64,000 bases of DNA, taken from Streptomyces sp. NBC_01803 (GTDB lineage: Bacteria; Actinomycetota; Actinomycetes; Streptomycetales; Streptomycetaceae). This document shows, piece by piece, positions 9,101 to 17,465 of the stretch. The stretch covers positions 5,574,001 through 5,638,000 of the forward strand of contig NZ_CP109073.1 in assembly GCF_035917415.1 (NCBI RefSeq), in the 5' to 3' direction. The notes beneath the pieces were generated by a model. It was not told the DNA's origin. It searched no databases and saw only the letters and a program-made list of their open reading frames with translations. A program made the position numbers and the translations under genes. Position 1 is the stretch's first letter. Each line of letters begins with the position of its first letter.

Positions 9101-10909
9101 GCCCGCCGCACCGCCCGCGCCCTGCGGGCCGAGCGCGCCGAGGTCTCCGGCGCCCCCGACGACGGTCGGGACCCGGAGCCCCCCGGCGGGGACCCGGACA
9201 CCGGCGGCCCGGCGCGGGCGCTGCCCGACCTGCGGGAGGCGTACCGCTCCGCCTCCCGGCTCTACGAGAAGGTTGGCGTCGGCGCCGACCTGCGCGCCGA
9301 GCAGGCCCGCGCCGAGGGCGACGAGAGCGCCGCGCTGGCCGCCCTGGACCGGCTGAGCAACAAGGTCCGCACCCGCGCCGCCCGGCTCCTGGAAGGCCCC
9401 GAGGGCGCCGACGGACCCTCCCGGCAGGCCGCCGCCGCCCGCGCCGAGGCCCTGGTGCAGCTCCTGGAGGGCCGCGCCGCCGCCGCCAGCGAGCAGCTCG
9501 GTCGGCTGCGCGGTGAGGCGGAGCGGCTCGCCCCCGACGGCGCCCCGGCCCATATCGAGCTGCCCGCCGAGCGGATCCCGGCCGACGCCGAGCGCGCCCG
9601 GGAGCTGCTGCGCACCGCCACCGCCGAGCTGGCCGCCCACGAGGAGGCGCTCGACGCCGCCCGCGCCGCGCACGAGGAGCTGGTCCACGACCACCGGGCC
9701 GCCCAGGACGCGGCGGGCGGCTTCGAGGAGACGGCCGCCCTCCTGCGCGACTCGCTGCGCGACCCGTCGCCCGGCCAGGTGCCCGACGGCCCCGACGGGC
9801 CGGCCGACGGCGACGCGGACGCCGCCGAGCCCTACCCCGGCACCCTCGCCGAGGCCAGGCAGTCCGCCACCGACACCCGCCGCGCGCTGCGCGCCGGGGC
9901 CGCCGGTCTGGGCGCCGCCGAGGCCGCCGTCCGCGACGCGGGCGACCGCCTCGTCCGGCACGCCAACACGACCCGCTTCGAGCAGGTCCGCACCCCCGCC
10001 CGGCAGCAGATCAGGGAGCTGCCCGTCGCCGCCCTGCCCGACCACGCCGCCGCCTGGTCCGACGCCTTCGCCCCCCGGCTGCGGGTCCTCACCGACGAGC
10101 TGGCCCAGCTGGAGCGGAACCGGGACGGGATCGTGGACCGGCTGCGCGGCCTGGTCGAGTCCTCGCTCGACACCCTCCGCTCCGCCCAGCGGCTGTCCCG
10201 GCTGCCCGAGGGACTGGGCGAATGGTCGGGCCAGGAGTTCTTGCGCATCCGCTTCGAGGACCCCGACCAGGCGACCCTCACCGAGCGCCTGGGCGAGGTC
10301 GTCGACGAGACCACCCGGGCCGCCGTGCGGAAGAACACGGACCTGCGCCGCGACGGCATGTCACTGCTGCTGCGCGCCATGCACGCGGCGCTGCGCCCGC
10401 GCGGCGTCGCCGTGGAGATCCTCAAGCCCGACGCGGTGCTGCGCGCCGAGCGCGTCCCCGTCGGCCAGATGGGCGACGTCTTCTCCGGCGGCCAGCTCCT
10501 CACCGCCGCCATCGCCCTCTACTGCACGATGGCCGCCCTGCGCGGCAACGACCGGGGCCGTGACCGGCACCGCCACGCGGGCACGCTCTTCCTCGACAAC
10601 CCGATCGGCCGCGCCAACGCGACCTACCTGCTGGAGCTCCAGCGCGCGGTGGCCGACGCCCTCGGCGTTCAACTGCTGTATACGACAGGGCTGTTCGACA
10701 CGACCGCGCTCGCCGAGTTCCCCCTCGTGATCCGGCTGCGCAACGACGCGGACCTGCGGGCCGGCCTGAAATACATCAGCGTCGAGGAGCACCTGCGCCC
10801 CGGCCTGCCCCGCCAGGACCCGTCGGCGGAGCCCGCGCACGGCGAGATCACCGCCACCCGTGTCTTCCGCAGGCCCCGGCCCGCGCGGCGGCAGGAGGCG
10901 GATCACTGA
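6188..10909 (+). CDS. MksB/JetC-like SMC-family coiled-coil ATPase
   Basis: A 1573-residue ATPase, third gene of the operon. The N-terminal head has a Walker A, LENGGGKS (Lys69). The C-terminal head has an ABC signature, FSGGQ (Ser1433), and a Walker B, TLFLDNP (Asp1470), followed by an H-loop-like stretch. Between the heads lie very long Ala/Arg/Glu-rich heptad-like segments (about 290-620 and 820-1230). A non-coiled central section (about 630-800) would be the hinge or elbow. A short Glu-Pro repeat (EPAGEP) sits near residue 635. The usual catalytic Glu after the Walker B Asp is Asn1471. MukB/MksB/JetC proteins extrude DNA loops, and the JetABCD versions cleave plasmids. No JetD nuclease is encoded nearby. 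The 3' end overlaps the next, opposite-strand gene by 7 bp. Confidence 0.75.
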   Translation: MYELSRIRLYSIGPAGARYADTVLDLRGVGDPVPRPAPAQADFFEDEPTGPPRRPAPAGVLFLENGGGKSVLLKLIFSVMLPGHRNTLGGASSGVLRKFLLADDCGHVALEWQHTLTGETVVVGKVSEWRGRQVSSDPRKFAEAWYSFRPGPGMSLDSLPVAESTVLRTGPDAGGDGSSGARGRRRTMKGFRDVLTETGRAYPHLDVVWEEIHERWVDHLGRLGLDPELFRYQREMNADEGEAAGLFAVKNDADFTDLLLRAVTDTRDTDGLADLVHGFAHKLGRREELAAERDFTAGSLDLLARVTEAAGEREAARAVHATARRRARALAHRLAARGARERARAAGLAEGVAAAAAGITTADAKRARAARVAAELAYRHASLALAAAEKSAAAQRRELTDARTLHAAWQAAETVLAHRAAADRAARVAAAIREAERDAAPALAARSRAAAALVRALHTAAAGSERSATELEERSTTLQTASEAAHRDATAAATEAQRARSESEHLRQRLAEVEQETAEAVRAGWLEPAAPGAETGPLADPARAALAAEDAERTAVAAWEAAREAAGRTAEQARDATAEHARAELAAARAADAARAARAALDAERRTAAGLAAEPRLAGLLGLAAGAAEPVAEPAGEPAGEPRGEPALSPEELDRNAEPLTERLDDTVTTAERRLFELRTVAADDARILAALGDGGLLPPGPDVLATVEFLGEHGVPALPGWRYLAQAVDPVDHATVLAARPELVDGVIITDPGSHARAREVLARAALLPRSAVAVGTAAALLAPTPPPGAADSGVFLVPPNPAMHDERAADEERRALRERATARDADIRELAARIAADRALAARLASWRAGCPAGRLAELAAGAERTRIAAREAERRLTGAAATRAEAEETAAGAARARDEKQEAAQRARRSADALAGLASRLRERARWTSRVKELTAEAAEAETRAAELLDRARAADEDRRSVQRAADDARRTARALRAERAEVSGAPDDGRDPEPPGGDPDTGGPARALPDLREAYRSASRLYEKVGVGADLRAEQARAEGDESAALAALDRLSNKVRTRAARLLEGPEGADGPSRQAAAARAEALVQLLEGRAAAASEQLGRLRGEAERLAPDGAPAHIELPAERIPADAERARELLRTATAELAAHEEALDAARAAHEELVHDHRAAQDAAGGFEETAALLRDSLRDPSPGQVPDGPDGPADGDADAAEPYPGTLAEARQSATDTRRALRAGAAGLGAAEAAVRDAGDRLVRHANTTRFEQVRTPARQQIRELPVAALPDHAAAWSDAFAPRLRVLTDELAQLERNRDGIVDRLRGLVESSLDTLRSAQRLSRLPEGLGEWSGQEFLRIRFEDPDQATLTERLGEVVDETTRAAVRKNTDLRRDGMSLLLRAMHAALRPRGVAVEILKPDAVLRAERVPVGQMGDVFSGGQLLTAAIALYCTMAALRGNDRGRDRHRHAGTLFLDNPIGRANATYLLELQRAVADALGVQLLYTTGLFDTTALAEFPLVIRLRNDADLRAGLKYISVEEHLRPGLPRQDPSAEPAHGEITATRVFRRPRPARRQEADH

Positions 10910-11190
10910 CGGCCGAGCGGGCGGCGCCGCCGCCGCGCGGCGCTGCTCGGCACCGAGACCACCCCGTCACGCTGCAGCCATGACTGCCGGGTGACCCAGA
11001 TGTCGAGCACCGCCCAGGTGGCGACGATGCTGCTGGCGATCGTGGACAGCAGCATCGGGAACGCCAGCCAGGCACCGGCCAGCGTGCACAGCAGCACGAC
11101 GAGGAGCTGAGTCAGCGTCAGCGCGATGATGATGACGGCACGCACGGCTGCGGCACGTACCGGATCCGGCATGCGGGGCTTCGCGTACAC
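10903..11190 (-). CDS. Small two-helix membrane protein of unknown function
   Basis: A 95-residue protein with two hydrophobic helices (about residues 14-34 and 37-60) and a basic tail ending RRRRRPLGRQ. I do not recognise a family. GTG 11190 is chosen because GGGAG lies 10 nt upstream. An ATG at 11172 would shorten it by 6 residues, and an ATG at 11244 would lengthen it by 18. It converges on and overlaps by 7 bp the SMC-like ATPase gene, and it is divergent from the sensor kinase gene at 11423. Most of the 230-bp divergent region is non-coding promoter DNA. Confidence 0.6.
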   Translation of the reverse strand: MYAKPRMPDPVRAAAVRAVIIIALTLTQLLVVLLCTLAGAWLAFPMLLSTIASSIVATWAVLDIWVTRQSWLQRDGVVSVPSSAARRRRRPLGRQ

Positions 11191-11422
11191 TCCGCCTTCG
11201 CTCCCTGCACGGTGAGATGCGCGGATATGTCCTTCAACCCCCATGGTAGAACGTGGCGGACGCCTTGCGTGCCCGGACGTGACAGACGAGTATGAAGCGC
11301 TCTGTGAGTCAACTCCATCCGAACACCGGGTATTACGCGAGCCCGCACCGGGCCGGGTAGTAGGCTCGCGCTGCCGACGGTGCCGCTCGCCGCCGGCCGT
11401 CCGGGACAATCTAGGGGAGGGC

Positions 11423-13891
11423 ATGCGCTTTCGCGGCAAGTCGATTCGACGGAAGACAGGCGCGCTGATCCTCGTGCCCCTGCTGTCGCTCGTGTCGGTC
11501 TGGGCGTTCGCGTCGGCCATCACCGTGTCCGAGGCCAGAGACGTCCTCACGGCCACCTCCGCCGCCGACGCCCTGACCGGACCGTGCGACGCCGTGGTCC
11601 GCGCGCTCCAGGCGGAGCGTCGGCAGACCATGATCCACATCGCCGACCCCCGGCGGGCCGAGGAGCTCAACGATCTCCAGGCCGCCACCGACGAGGCGGT
11701 CGGCCGTGTCCTGGCCCGCGCCGCCGGCGCCCGCGCCGACTTCCGTGGCGCCACCCGCGACCGTCTCGACGCCTTCCTCCTGGCCCTGGACAGCCTGGCG
11801 CAGGTCCGCGACGAGGTGGCCGACGGCACCATCGACCGGACCCGCGCGCTGGAGGCGTACAACCGCCTCACCGCGCCCGGCCTGCGGTTCCTGGCCGCCG
11901 TCCAGCCCCTCGCCGACGTGGAGCTCGACCGGCAGGCCCGCGCCATCTCCGGCGTCGACCAGGCCCGCGAGCAGCTCTCCCAGGAAGACGCCCTGATGGC
12001 GGGCGCGCTCGCCGCCGGCCGCACCACGGAGACCGAACTGCGCGCGCTGGCCGACCTGATCACCCGGCGCGAGCTGATCCGCGATCTCTACCTGCCCGAC
12101 CTCTCGGACACGGAGCAGCGGGCGCACGCCACCTTCTGGGAGAGCGGCCCGGGCAACCTCCTGCTCATCGCGGAGGAAGACCTGCTGGCCGGCCACGCCA
12201 ACGCCGTGCACGCCGACGAGTGGGCGGACACCGGCGCCGAGGCGCTCGCCGGCCTCAGCGGGCTCGCCGGCCAGGCCGACGACGCCTACCGGGAGGACCT
12301 GGACTCGGGCGTCGACGCCGTGCTGCTGCGCGCCGGCGTCGTGGTCGGCGTCGGACTGCTCGTCATCGTGATCTCGGCGCCCTTCGCGCTGCGCGTCGGC
12401 CGGAGCATCAACCGCGATCTGCGCGACCTCTCCCGCGAGGCGAAGGACGCCGCGGAACAGCGGCTGCCCGCCGTGAAGCAGCGGCTGGAGGCGGGCGACC
12501 ACGTCGACATCGAGACCGAGGCGCCCCGCCTCGAATACGGCCCCGACGAGATCGGCCAGGTGGGCCGCGCGCTCAACACCCTGCAGCGCGAAGCCGTCTC
12601 GGCCGCCGTCGAGCGGGCCGTCACGCGCCGCGGCGTCGCCGAGGTGTTCGTCAACCTCGCCCGCCGCAGCCAGGTGCTGCTGCACCGCCAGCTCAACCTG
12701 CTGGAGGCCCTGGAGCGCCGTACGGCCAACGACGAGGACCTCGCGGACCTGATCCGGCTCGACCACCTGACCACCCGCATGCGGCGCCACGCCGAGGGCT
12801 TGGTCATCCTCTCCGGCACCGCTCCCGCCCGGCAGTGGCGCAAGCCGGAGCAGCTCATGGACGTCGTGCGCGCCGCCGTGGACGAGGTCGAGGACTTCGA
12901 GCGCGTCGAGATCCGCCGGTTCCCGCCGTTCGCCGTGGCGGGCGGCGCGGTGGCCGACCTCATCCACCTCGTGGCCGAACTCCTGGAGAACGCCACGGTC
13001 TTCTCGCCCCCGCACACCGCCGTGCAGGTGTCGGGCGAGCGGGTCCCACACGGCTTCACCCTCGAAATCCACGACCGCGGCCTGGGCATGACCCCGGACG
13101 CCCTGGCCGACGCCAACCAACGGCTCGCGGAATCCCAGGACTTCCAGCTCTCCGACACCGACCGGATCGGCCTGTTCGTCGTCGCCCGGCTCGCGGAGCG
13201 GCACGGCATCCGCGTCTCCCTGCGCGAGTCCCCCTACGGCGGTACCACCGCCGTGACGCTCATCCCCGGCGAGCTGCTCATCGAGACCGCCGAGGAGCCG
13301 CAGGAGCGTGAGCCGCGCCAGGAGCCGGCCGCGCGGCGCCCACCGCGCGACGGCATGGTGGGCGGGCCGGTCGAGTTGGACGGACCGGTCGGCGCGGGCC
13401 CCGCGGCCCGCCCGCCGGACACGGCCGAGCGCGTTCCCGGCCACCCCGCCGAGCACGCCCCGGCTCCCGAGTCCGAGGGCCCGGTGCCGCTCCCGCGCCT
13501 GCCCCAGCGCAGACGTACGCCCGTGCTCGTCGCCGACCACGGGCGCACCGTGGGCCGGGCGCCCGGCGCGGGCCCGGCGGCCGGCGCGGTTCCGCCCGGT
13601 GACCGGGCCGCCCCCGGCGCCGAGCCGACGACCGGAGCCGGGCTGCCCCGCCGCGTGCGACGGCAGGCGCCGGACCGGCCGGCGGCACCGGACACCCCCG
13701 TCGCCCCGGGCGGCGGGCCGGAGTTCGGAGAGCCGGCCCAGCCCGGCGGCCACCCGGACGCCGACGCGGCACCCGACCTGGACGCCGAGGAGGTCCGCGC
13801 CCGGATGGCGGCCCTGCAACGGGGCTGGCAGCGCGGGCGGCAGCAGCACGACCCCCGCGGGGACGGACCCCCGCCGGGCGCGAGACCGTAA
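11423..13891 (+). CDS. CvnA-type nitrate/nitrite-sensor-like histidine kinase
   Basis: An 822-residue membrane sensor. TM1 is at about residues 14-35. An extracytoplasmic all-helical nitrate/nitrite-sensing-type domain spans about 40-295. TM2 is at about 299-322, with a HAMP-like linker to about 385. A HATPase domain follows at about 490-625, with the N-box HLVAELLENATVFSPP and the G box IHDRGLGM. The last 200 residues are a Pro/Ala-rich disordered tail. This is the layout of CvnA, the first protein of Streptomyces conservons, which signal through CvnB, CvnC and the GTPase CvnD. ATG 11423 follows a strong AGGGGAGG. The next gene is a CvnB homologue, but no cvnC or cvnD follows. Confidence 0.85.
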   Translation: MRFRGKSIRRKTGALILVPLLSLVSVWAFASAITVSEARDVLTATSAADALTGPCDAVVRALQAERRQTMIHIADPRRAEELNDLQAATDEAVGRVLARAAGARADFRGATRDRLDAFLLALDSLAQVRDEVADGTIDRTRALEAYNRLTAPGLRFLAAVQPLADVELDRQARAISGVDQAREQLSQEDALMAGALAAGRTTETELRALADLITRRELIRDLYLPDLSDTEQRAHATFWESGPGNLLLIAEEDLLAGHANAVHADEWADTGAEALAGLSGLAGQADDAYREDLDSGVDAVLLRAGVVVGVGLLVIVISAPFALRVGRSINRDLRDLSREAKDAAEQRLPAVKQRLEAGDHVDIETEAPRLEYGPDEIGQVGRALNTLQREAVSAAVERAVTRRGVAEVFVNLARRSQVLLHRQLNLLEALERRTANDEDLADLIRLDHLTTRMRRHAEGLVILSGTAPARQWRKPEQLMDVVRAAVDEVEDFERVEIRRFPPFAVAGGAVADLIHLVAELLENATVFSPPHTAVQVSGERVPHGFTLEIHDRGLGMTPDALADANQRLAESQDFQLSDTDRIGLFVVARLAERHGIRVSLRESPYGGTTAVTLIPGELLIETAEEPQEREPRQEPAARRPPRDGMVGGPVELDGPVGAGPAARPPDTAERVPGHPAEHAPAPESEGPVPLPRLPQRRRTPVLVADHGRTVGRAPGAGPAAGAVPPGDRAAPGAEPTTGAGLPRRVRRQAPDRPAAPDTPVAPGGGPEFGEPAQPGGHPDADAAPDLDAEEVRARMAALQRGWQRGRQQHDPRGDGPPPGARP

Positions 13892-13923
13892 GCAGCCGAC
13901 ACGAGAGCCCTAAGGCAGGACCG

Positions 13924-14385
13924 ATGACCGCACCGGAGTCCGCGGGTCACGGCGGCACCCCGCAGCACCACGGCACACCCCAGGAGAGCGGACAGCTCGA
14001 CTGGCTCCTCGACGAACTCGTCGAGCGCGTGCCCCACGTCCGACACGCGCTGGTCCTGGCGGCCGATGGCCTGCCCCGGGGCGCCTCGCGCTCCCTGGGC
14101 AGAGAGGACGGCGAGCAACTGGCCGCCGTCGCCTCCGGGTTCCACAGCCTCGCGCGTGGCGTCGGCGGGCACTTCGAGACCGGAGCCGTCCGCCAGACCC
14201 TGGTCGAGCTGGACCACGCCTTCCTCCTGGTGACCGCCGCCGGGGCGGGCAGCGCGCTGGCCGTCTTCACCGAGGCCGAGGCCGACATAGGGCAGGTGGC
14301 GTACGAGATGGCCGTCCTGGTGAAACGGGTCGGGTCGCAGCTCTCCACCCCGCCCCGCCTCTTCCCCGGTGAGCAGGCCCGGTGA
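13924..14385 (+). CDS. CvnB-type Roadblock/LC7 domain protein
   Basis: A 153-residue protein with a Roadblock/LC7 fold at about residues 25-135, preceded by a His/Gly/Pro-rich leader. LDWLLDELVERVPHVRHALV and the later VELDHAFLLVTAAGAGSALA are typical of MglB/CvnB proteins. In complete conservons CvnB acts with CvnC (DUF742) and the small GTPase CvnD. It lies 32 bp after cvnA with AAGGCAGGA upstream of its ATG. The 3' end and following bases hold three near-copies of a 13-bp unit (GGTGAGCAGGCCC), which shortens or lengthens the C-terminus. No CvnC or CvnD is encoded afterwards. Confidence 0.85.
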   Translation: MTAPESAGHGGTPQHHGTPQESGQLDWLLDELVERVPHVRHALVLAADGLPRGASRSLGREDGEQLAAVASGFHSLARGVGGHFETGAVRQTLVELDHAFLLVTAAGAGSALAVFTEAEADIGQVAYEMAVLVKRVGSQLSTPPRLFPGEQAR

Positions 14386-14552
14386 GCAGGCCCGGTGACC
14401 AGGGCTGACGTCCCGGTTCCCCGGGGCTGTCCCGGAGATGTCGCGAAAGGGTGACAACTGATCGGTAGCGCGAACCACCCCCGCGCCCACCACGTCGGAA
14501 GGTGTGACGGCGGCGGCCCGGGACCGACGGGGGTGGCTCCGGACCGCCGCCG

Positions 14553-15233
14553 TCACCGTCGGCCGTCGCTCACCGTCGGAGCGCGATCCGGGGCACGGGG
14601 GGCGTCGCGGGACACGGGGAAGTCGACGTACGAGTCCGGGAACGGCTCCGGCTCGGGGGTGAAGTGCCACCACTCGGTCGGCACCGGCGCGAAGCCCCGC
14701 GCCGTCGGGGCCGAGCCCGGCAGGCTGCGGGCCTCCCGTCGCGGGACGCCGACCTTCCGTGAGTCGGGGGCCGACGCGGGGACGGAGAGTCGAACGGCGT
14801 CCCCATGTCCACCGGCCCGTGCGGCGGCCGGACCAGCGTGACGTCCACGATGGCGCCCCGGCCGCGTCCGGAGTGGGCCGCGAGGTGGCCTTCCTCGAAC
14901 AGCCGGTCCCCTGGGCACCCGGGGACAGCACTCCGCGGGCGTCCGCGTCGCTCCCGGATCGGCCCCCCAGAGCGGGACGTCGTCCACCGCGCGCCGTCCC
15001 GGCGCCAGGGCGGCGGCCCGGGTCAGCAGGCACCCGGGCTCGCGGTAGCCGTCGACCGGCCCGCCGGCGAAGTTGTCCCCCCGGGGCGTACCGCCTCTCC
15101 CGCTGGTTGCCCAGGGCGATGTCCCGTGGGGCGACGAACTCCGGTGGCGCGGTCCGGTCCGGCCCCGGTGCCACGGAGCCGGAGAGCGCGCCGAGGAGCC
15201 GGCCGGCCCGGCCGCGAGGGTGAGGCGGCGCAT
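14553..15233 (-). pseudogene. Decayed VanX-like D-Ala-D-Ala dipeptidase
   Basis: Recognisable pieces of a Streptomyces VanX-type dipeptidase lie in different frames of the minus strand. The first is the N-terminal EFVAPRDIAL, roughly 15115-15160. After a frame change comes NFAGGPVDGYREPGCLLTR (about 15015-15080). In another frame there is VDVTLVRPPHGPVDMGTPFD (about 14790-14850). The last is the C-terminal PTEWWHFTPEPEPFPDSY (about 14610-14665), which carries the zinc-ligand EWWHF motif. At least two frameshifts separate them, and the central SxHxxGxAxD region is not intact. VanX-type enzymes hydrolyse D-Ala-D-Ala and in Streptomyces occur inside and outside glycopeptide-resistance loci. The remnant is divergent from the acetoacetyl-CoA synthetase gene. 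Confidence 0.7.
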
Positions 15234-15374
15234 CCCTCCAGCTCCGCCAGGGCCCGCCAGGCCCGGCCACCGGAGCCGGGCCTGGCGGGCCGCTCTGGCG
15301 CCCGCGCCGGTGAGCTGGCATCGTCCTGCCCAGCCGCGCCACGCGCGTACCGCCGCACCGCCCGGGGAGCCGCC

Positions 15375-17426
15375 ATGACCACGACCCACGCCGCACCGCC
15401 GTTCCCGTCCGAGCCGCTGTGGCGTCCGGGCCCCGGACAGGTCGCCGCGGCCCGGATCACCCGATTCCACGCCCACGCCGCCGCCCGGCACGGCGCCCCG
15501 GCCCCGCGCCCGGACGACCCCGCCGGCAGCTACGCCGCGCTGCACCGCTGGTCCGTCACCGCGCTCGACCCGTTCTGGCGGGCCGTCACCGACTGGTTCG
15601 ACGTCCGCTTCACCACCCCCTACGACACGGTGCTGGCCGACGCTGTGATGCCCGGGGCCCGGTGGTTCCCCGGAGCCACCGTCAACTACGCGGAGCACGC
15701 GCTGCGCGCGGGCGAGGACCCGGCCCGGGCCGATGAGCCCGCGCTGCTGCGCGTCGACGAGCGGCACGAGCCCGAGCCGGTCACCTGGGCCGAACTGCGG
15801 GCCCGGGTCGGCTCGCTGGCCGCCGCGCTGCGCGGCCTCGGCGTGCGCCCCGGCGACCGGGTCAGCGGCTATCTGCCCAACATCCCCGAGGCCGTCATCG
15901 CACTGCTGGCCACCGCCGCCGTCGGCGGGGTGTGGACCTCCTGCGCCCCCGACTTCGGCGCCCGCGGCGTCCTGGACCGCTTCCAGCAGGTGGAGCCGGT
16001 GGTGCTGTTCACGGTCGACGGCTACCGCTACGGCGGCCGGGTCCACGACCGCGCCGACACCGTCGCGGAGTTGCGCGCCGGGCTGCCCACGCTCCGCGCC
16101 GTCGTGCACGTCCCGCTGCTCGGCACGCCGGCTCCCGAAGGCGCCCTGGAGTGGGCCGAGCTGGCCGGCACCGGCCCCGGAGCGGACGCCCCGGCCCCCG
16201 AGTTCACCCCCGTGCCCTTCGACCACCCGCTGTGGGTGCTGTACTCCTCGGGCACCACCGGGCTGCCCAAGGCCATCGTCCACTCCCAGGGCGGCATCCT
16301 CGTCGAACACCTCAAGCAGCTCGGCCTGCACTGCGATCTCGGCCCGGGCGACCGCCTGTTCTGGTACACCTCCACCGGCTGGATGATGTGGAACTTCCTC
16401 GTCTCCGGTCTGCTGACCGGCACCACCGTGGTCCTCTACGACGGAAGTCCCGGCTTCCCGGCCCCGGACGCCCAGTGGCGTGTGGCCGAACGCACCCGCG
16501 CCACCCTCTACGGCACCTCCGCCGCCTATGTGCTGGCCTGCGCCAAGGCCGGCGTCCACCCCGGGCGCGACCTGGACCTCTCGGTGACCCGCTGCGTGGC
16601 CACCACCGGCTCCCCGCTGCCGCCGGACGGCTTCCGCTGGCTCCACGACGAGGTCGGCGGCGATCTGTGGATCGCCTCGGTCAGCGGCGGCACCGACGTC
16701 TGCAGCTGCTTCGCCGGAGCCGTGCCCACCCTGCCCGTGTGGACCGGCGAGTTGCAGGCCCCCTGCCTCGGCACCGACCTGCGCTCCTGGAGCCCGGACG
16801 GCCGGGCGCTGACCGACGAGGTCGGGGAGCTGGTCGTCACCACCCCCATGCCCTCGATGCCGGTCCGGTTCTGGAACGACCCGGGCGACGTCCGGTACCG
16901 CGACAGCTACTTCGCGATGTTCCCCGGCGTGTGGCGGCACGGGGACTGGACGACGCTCACCTCGCGCGGCACGGTCGTCATCCACGGCCGGTCCGACTCC
17001 ACGCTCAACCGGCAGGGTGTGCGGATGGGGTCGGCCGATATCTACGAGGCGGTGGAGCGGCTGCCGGAGATCCGCGAGTCCCTGGTCATCGGCATCGAAC
17101 GCCCCGACGGCGGGTACTGGATGCCGCTGTTCGTCCGGCTGGCCGAGGGCGCCGTGCTCGACGACGCGCTGCGCGCGCGGGTCCGGGACACCATCCGGGC
17201 GGCCCTGTCGCCCCGCCACCTGCCGGACGAGATCATCGAGATCCCCGGCGTCCCGCACACCCTGACCGGCAAGCGACTGGAGATCCCGGTCAAGCGCCTC
17301 CTGCGGGGCGCGCCCCTGGAGACAGCGGTGAACCCGGGCTCGGTGGACGACCCGGAGCTGCTGCGGTTCTTCGAGCGGCTGGCCCGCGAGCGGGCCGTTG
17401 TCAGTGGCTCCGACTACGGTGAGTGA
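15375..17426 (+). CDS. Acetoacetate-CoA ligase (acetoacetyl-CoA synthetase)
   Basis: A 683-residue ANL-superfamily enzyme that adenylates acetoacetate and transfers it to CoA in the cytosol. The AMP-binding P-loop LYSSGTTGLPKAIVHS lies near residue 290. The hallmark TSTGWMMWNF region is near 333 and SGGTDVCSCF near 437. The catalytic C-terminal Lys lies in LTGKRLEIPVK near 632. Length matches acetoacetyl-CoA synthetases rather than acetyl-CoA synthetases. ATG 15375 follows GGGGAG. The open frame extends much further upstream, but that part overlaps the dipeptidase remnant and lacks family resemblance. Transcribed singly or with the gene at 17466, 39 bp downstream. Confidence 0.92.
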   Translation: MTTTHAAPPFPSEPLWRPGPGQVAAARITRFHAHAAARHGAPAPRPDDPAGSYAALHRWSVTALDPFWRAVTDWFDVRFTTPYDTVLADAVMPGARWFPGATVNYAEHALRAGEDPARADEPALLRVDERHEPEPVTWAELRARVGSLAAALRGLGVRPGDRVSGYLPNIPEAVIALLATAAVGGVWTSCAPDFGARGVLDRFQQVEPVVLFTVDGYRYGGRVHDRADTVAELRAGLPTLRAVVHVPLLGTPAPEGALEWAELAGTGPGADAPAPEFTPVPFDHPLWVLYSSGTTGLPKAIVHSQGGILVEHLKQLGLHCDLGPGDRLFWYTSTGWMMWNFLVSGLLTGTTVVLYDGSPGFPAPDAQWRVAERTRATLYGTSAAYVLACAKAGVHPGRDLDLSVTRCVATTGSPLPPDGFRWLHDEVGGDLWIASVSGGTDVCSCFAGAVPTLPVWTGELQAPCLGTDLRSWSPDGRALTDEVGELVVTTPMPSMPVRFWNDPGDVRYRDSYFAMFPGVWRHGDWTTLTSRGTVVIHGRSDSTLNRQGVRMGSADIYEAVERLPEIRESLVIGIERPDGGYWMPLFVRLAEGAVLDDALRARVRDTIRAALSPRHLPDEIIEIPGVPHTLTGKRLEIPVKRLLRGAPLETAVNPGSVDDPELLRFFERLARERAVVSGSDYGE

Positions 17427-17465
17427 CCAAGGCATTCCGATCCGTTCGGGGATTGAGGGGGAGTC

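Noticed and set aside
6155..10045. 1296-codon open frame opposite the SMC-like ATPase
   Set aside because: Gly/Val-rich shadow of the Ala/Arg-rich coiled coil; no known fold, and the real gene has Walker motifs.
14533..14841. Plus-strand 102-codon frame in the gap after cvnB
   Set aside because: It is antisense to the recognisable dipeptidase remnant and has no RBS or homology.
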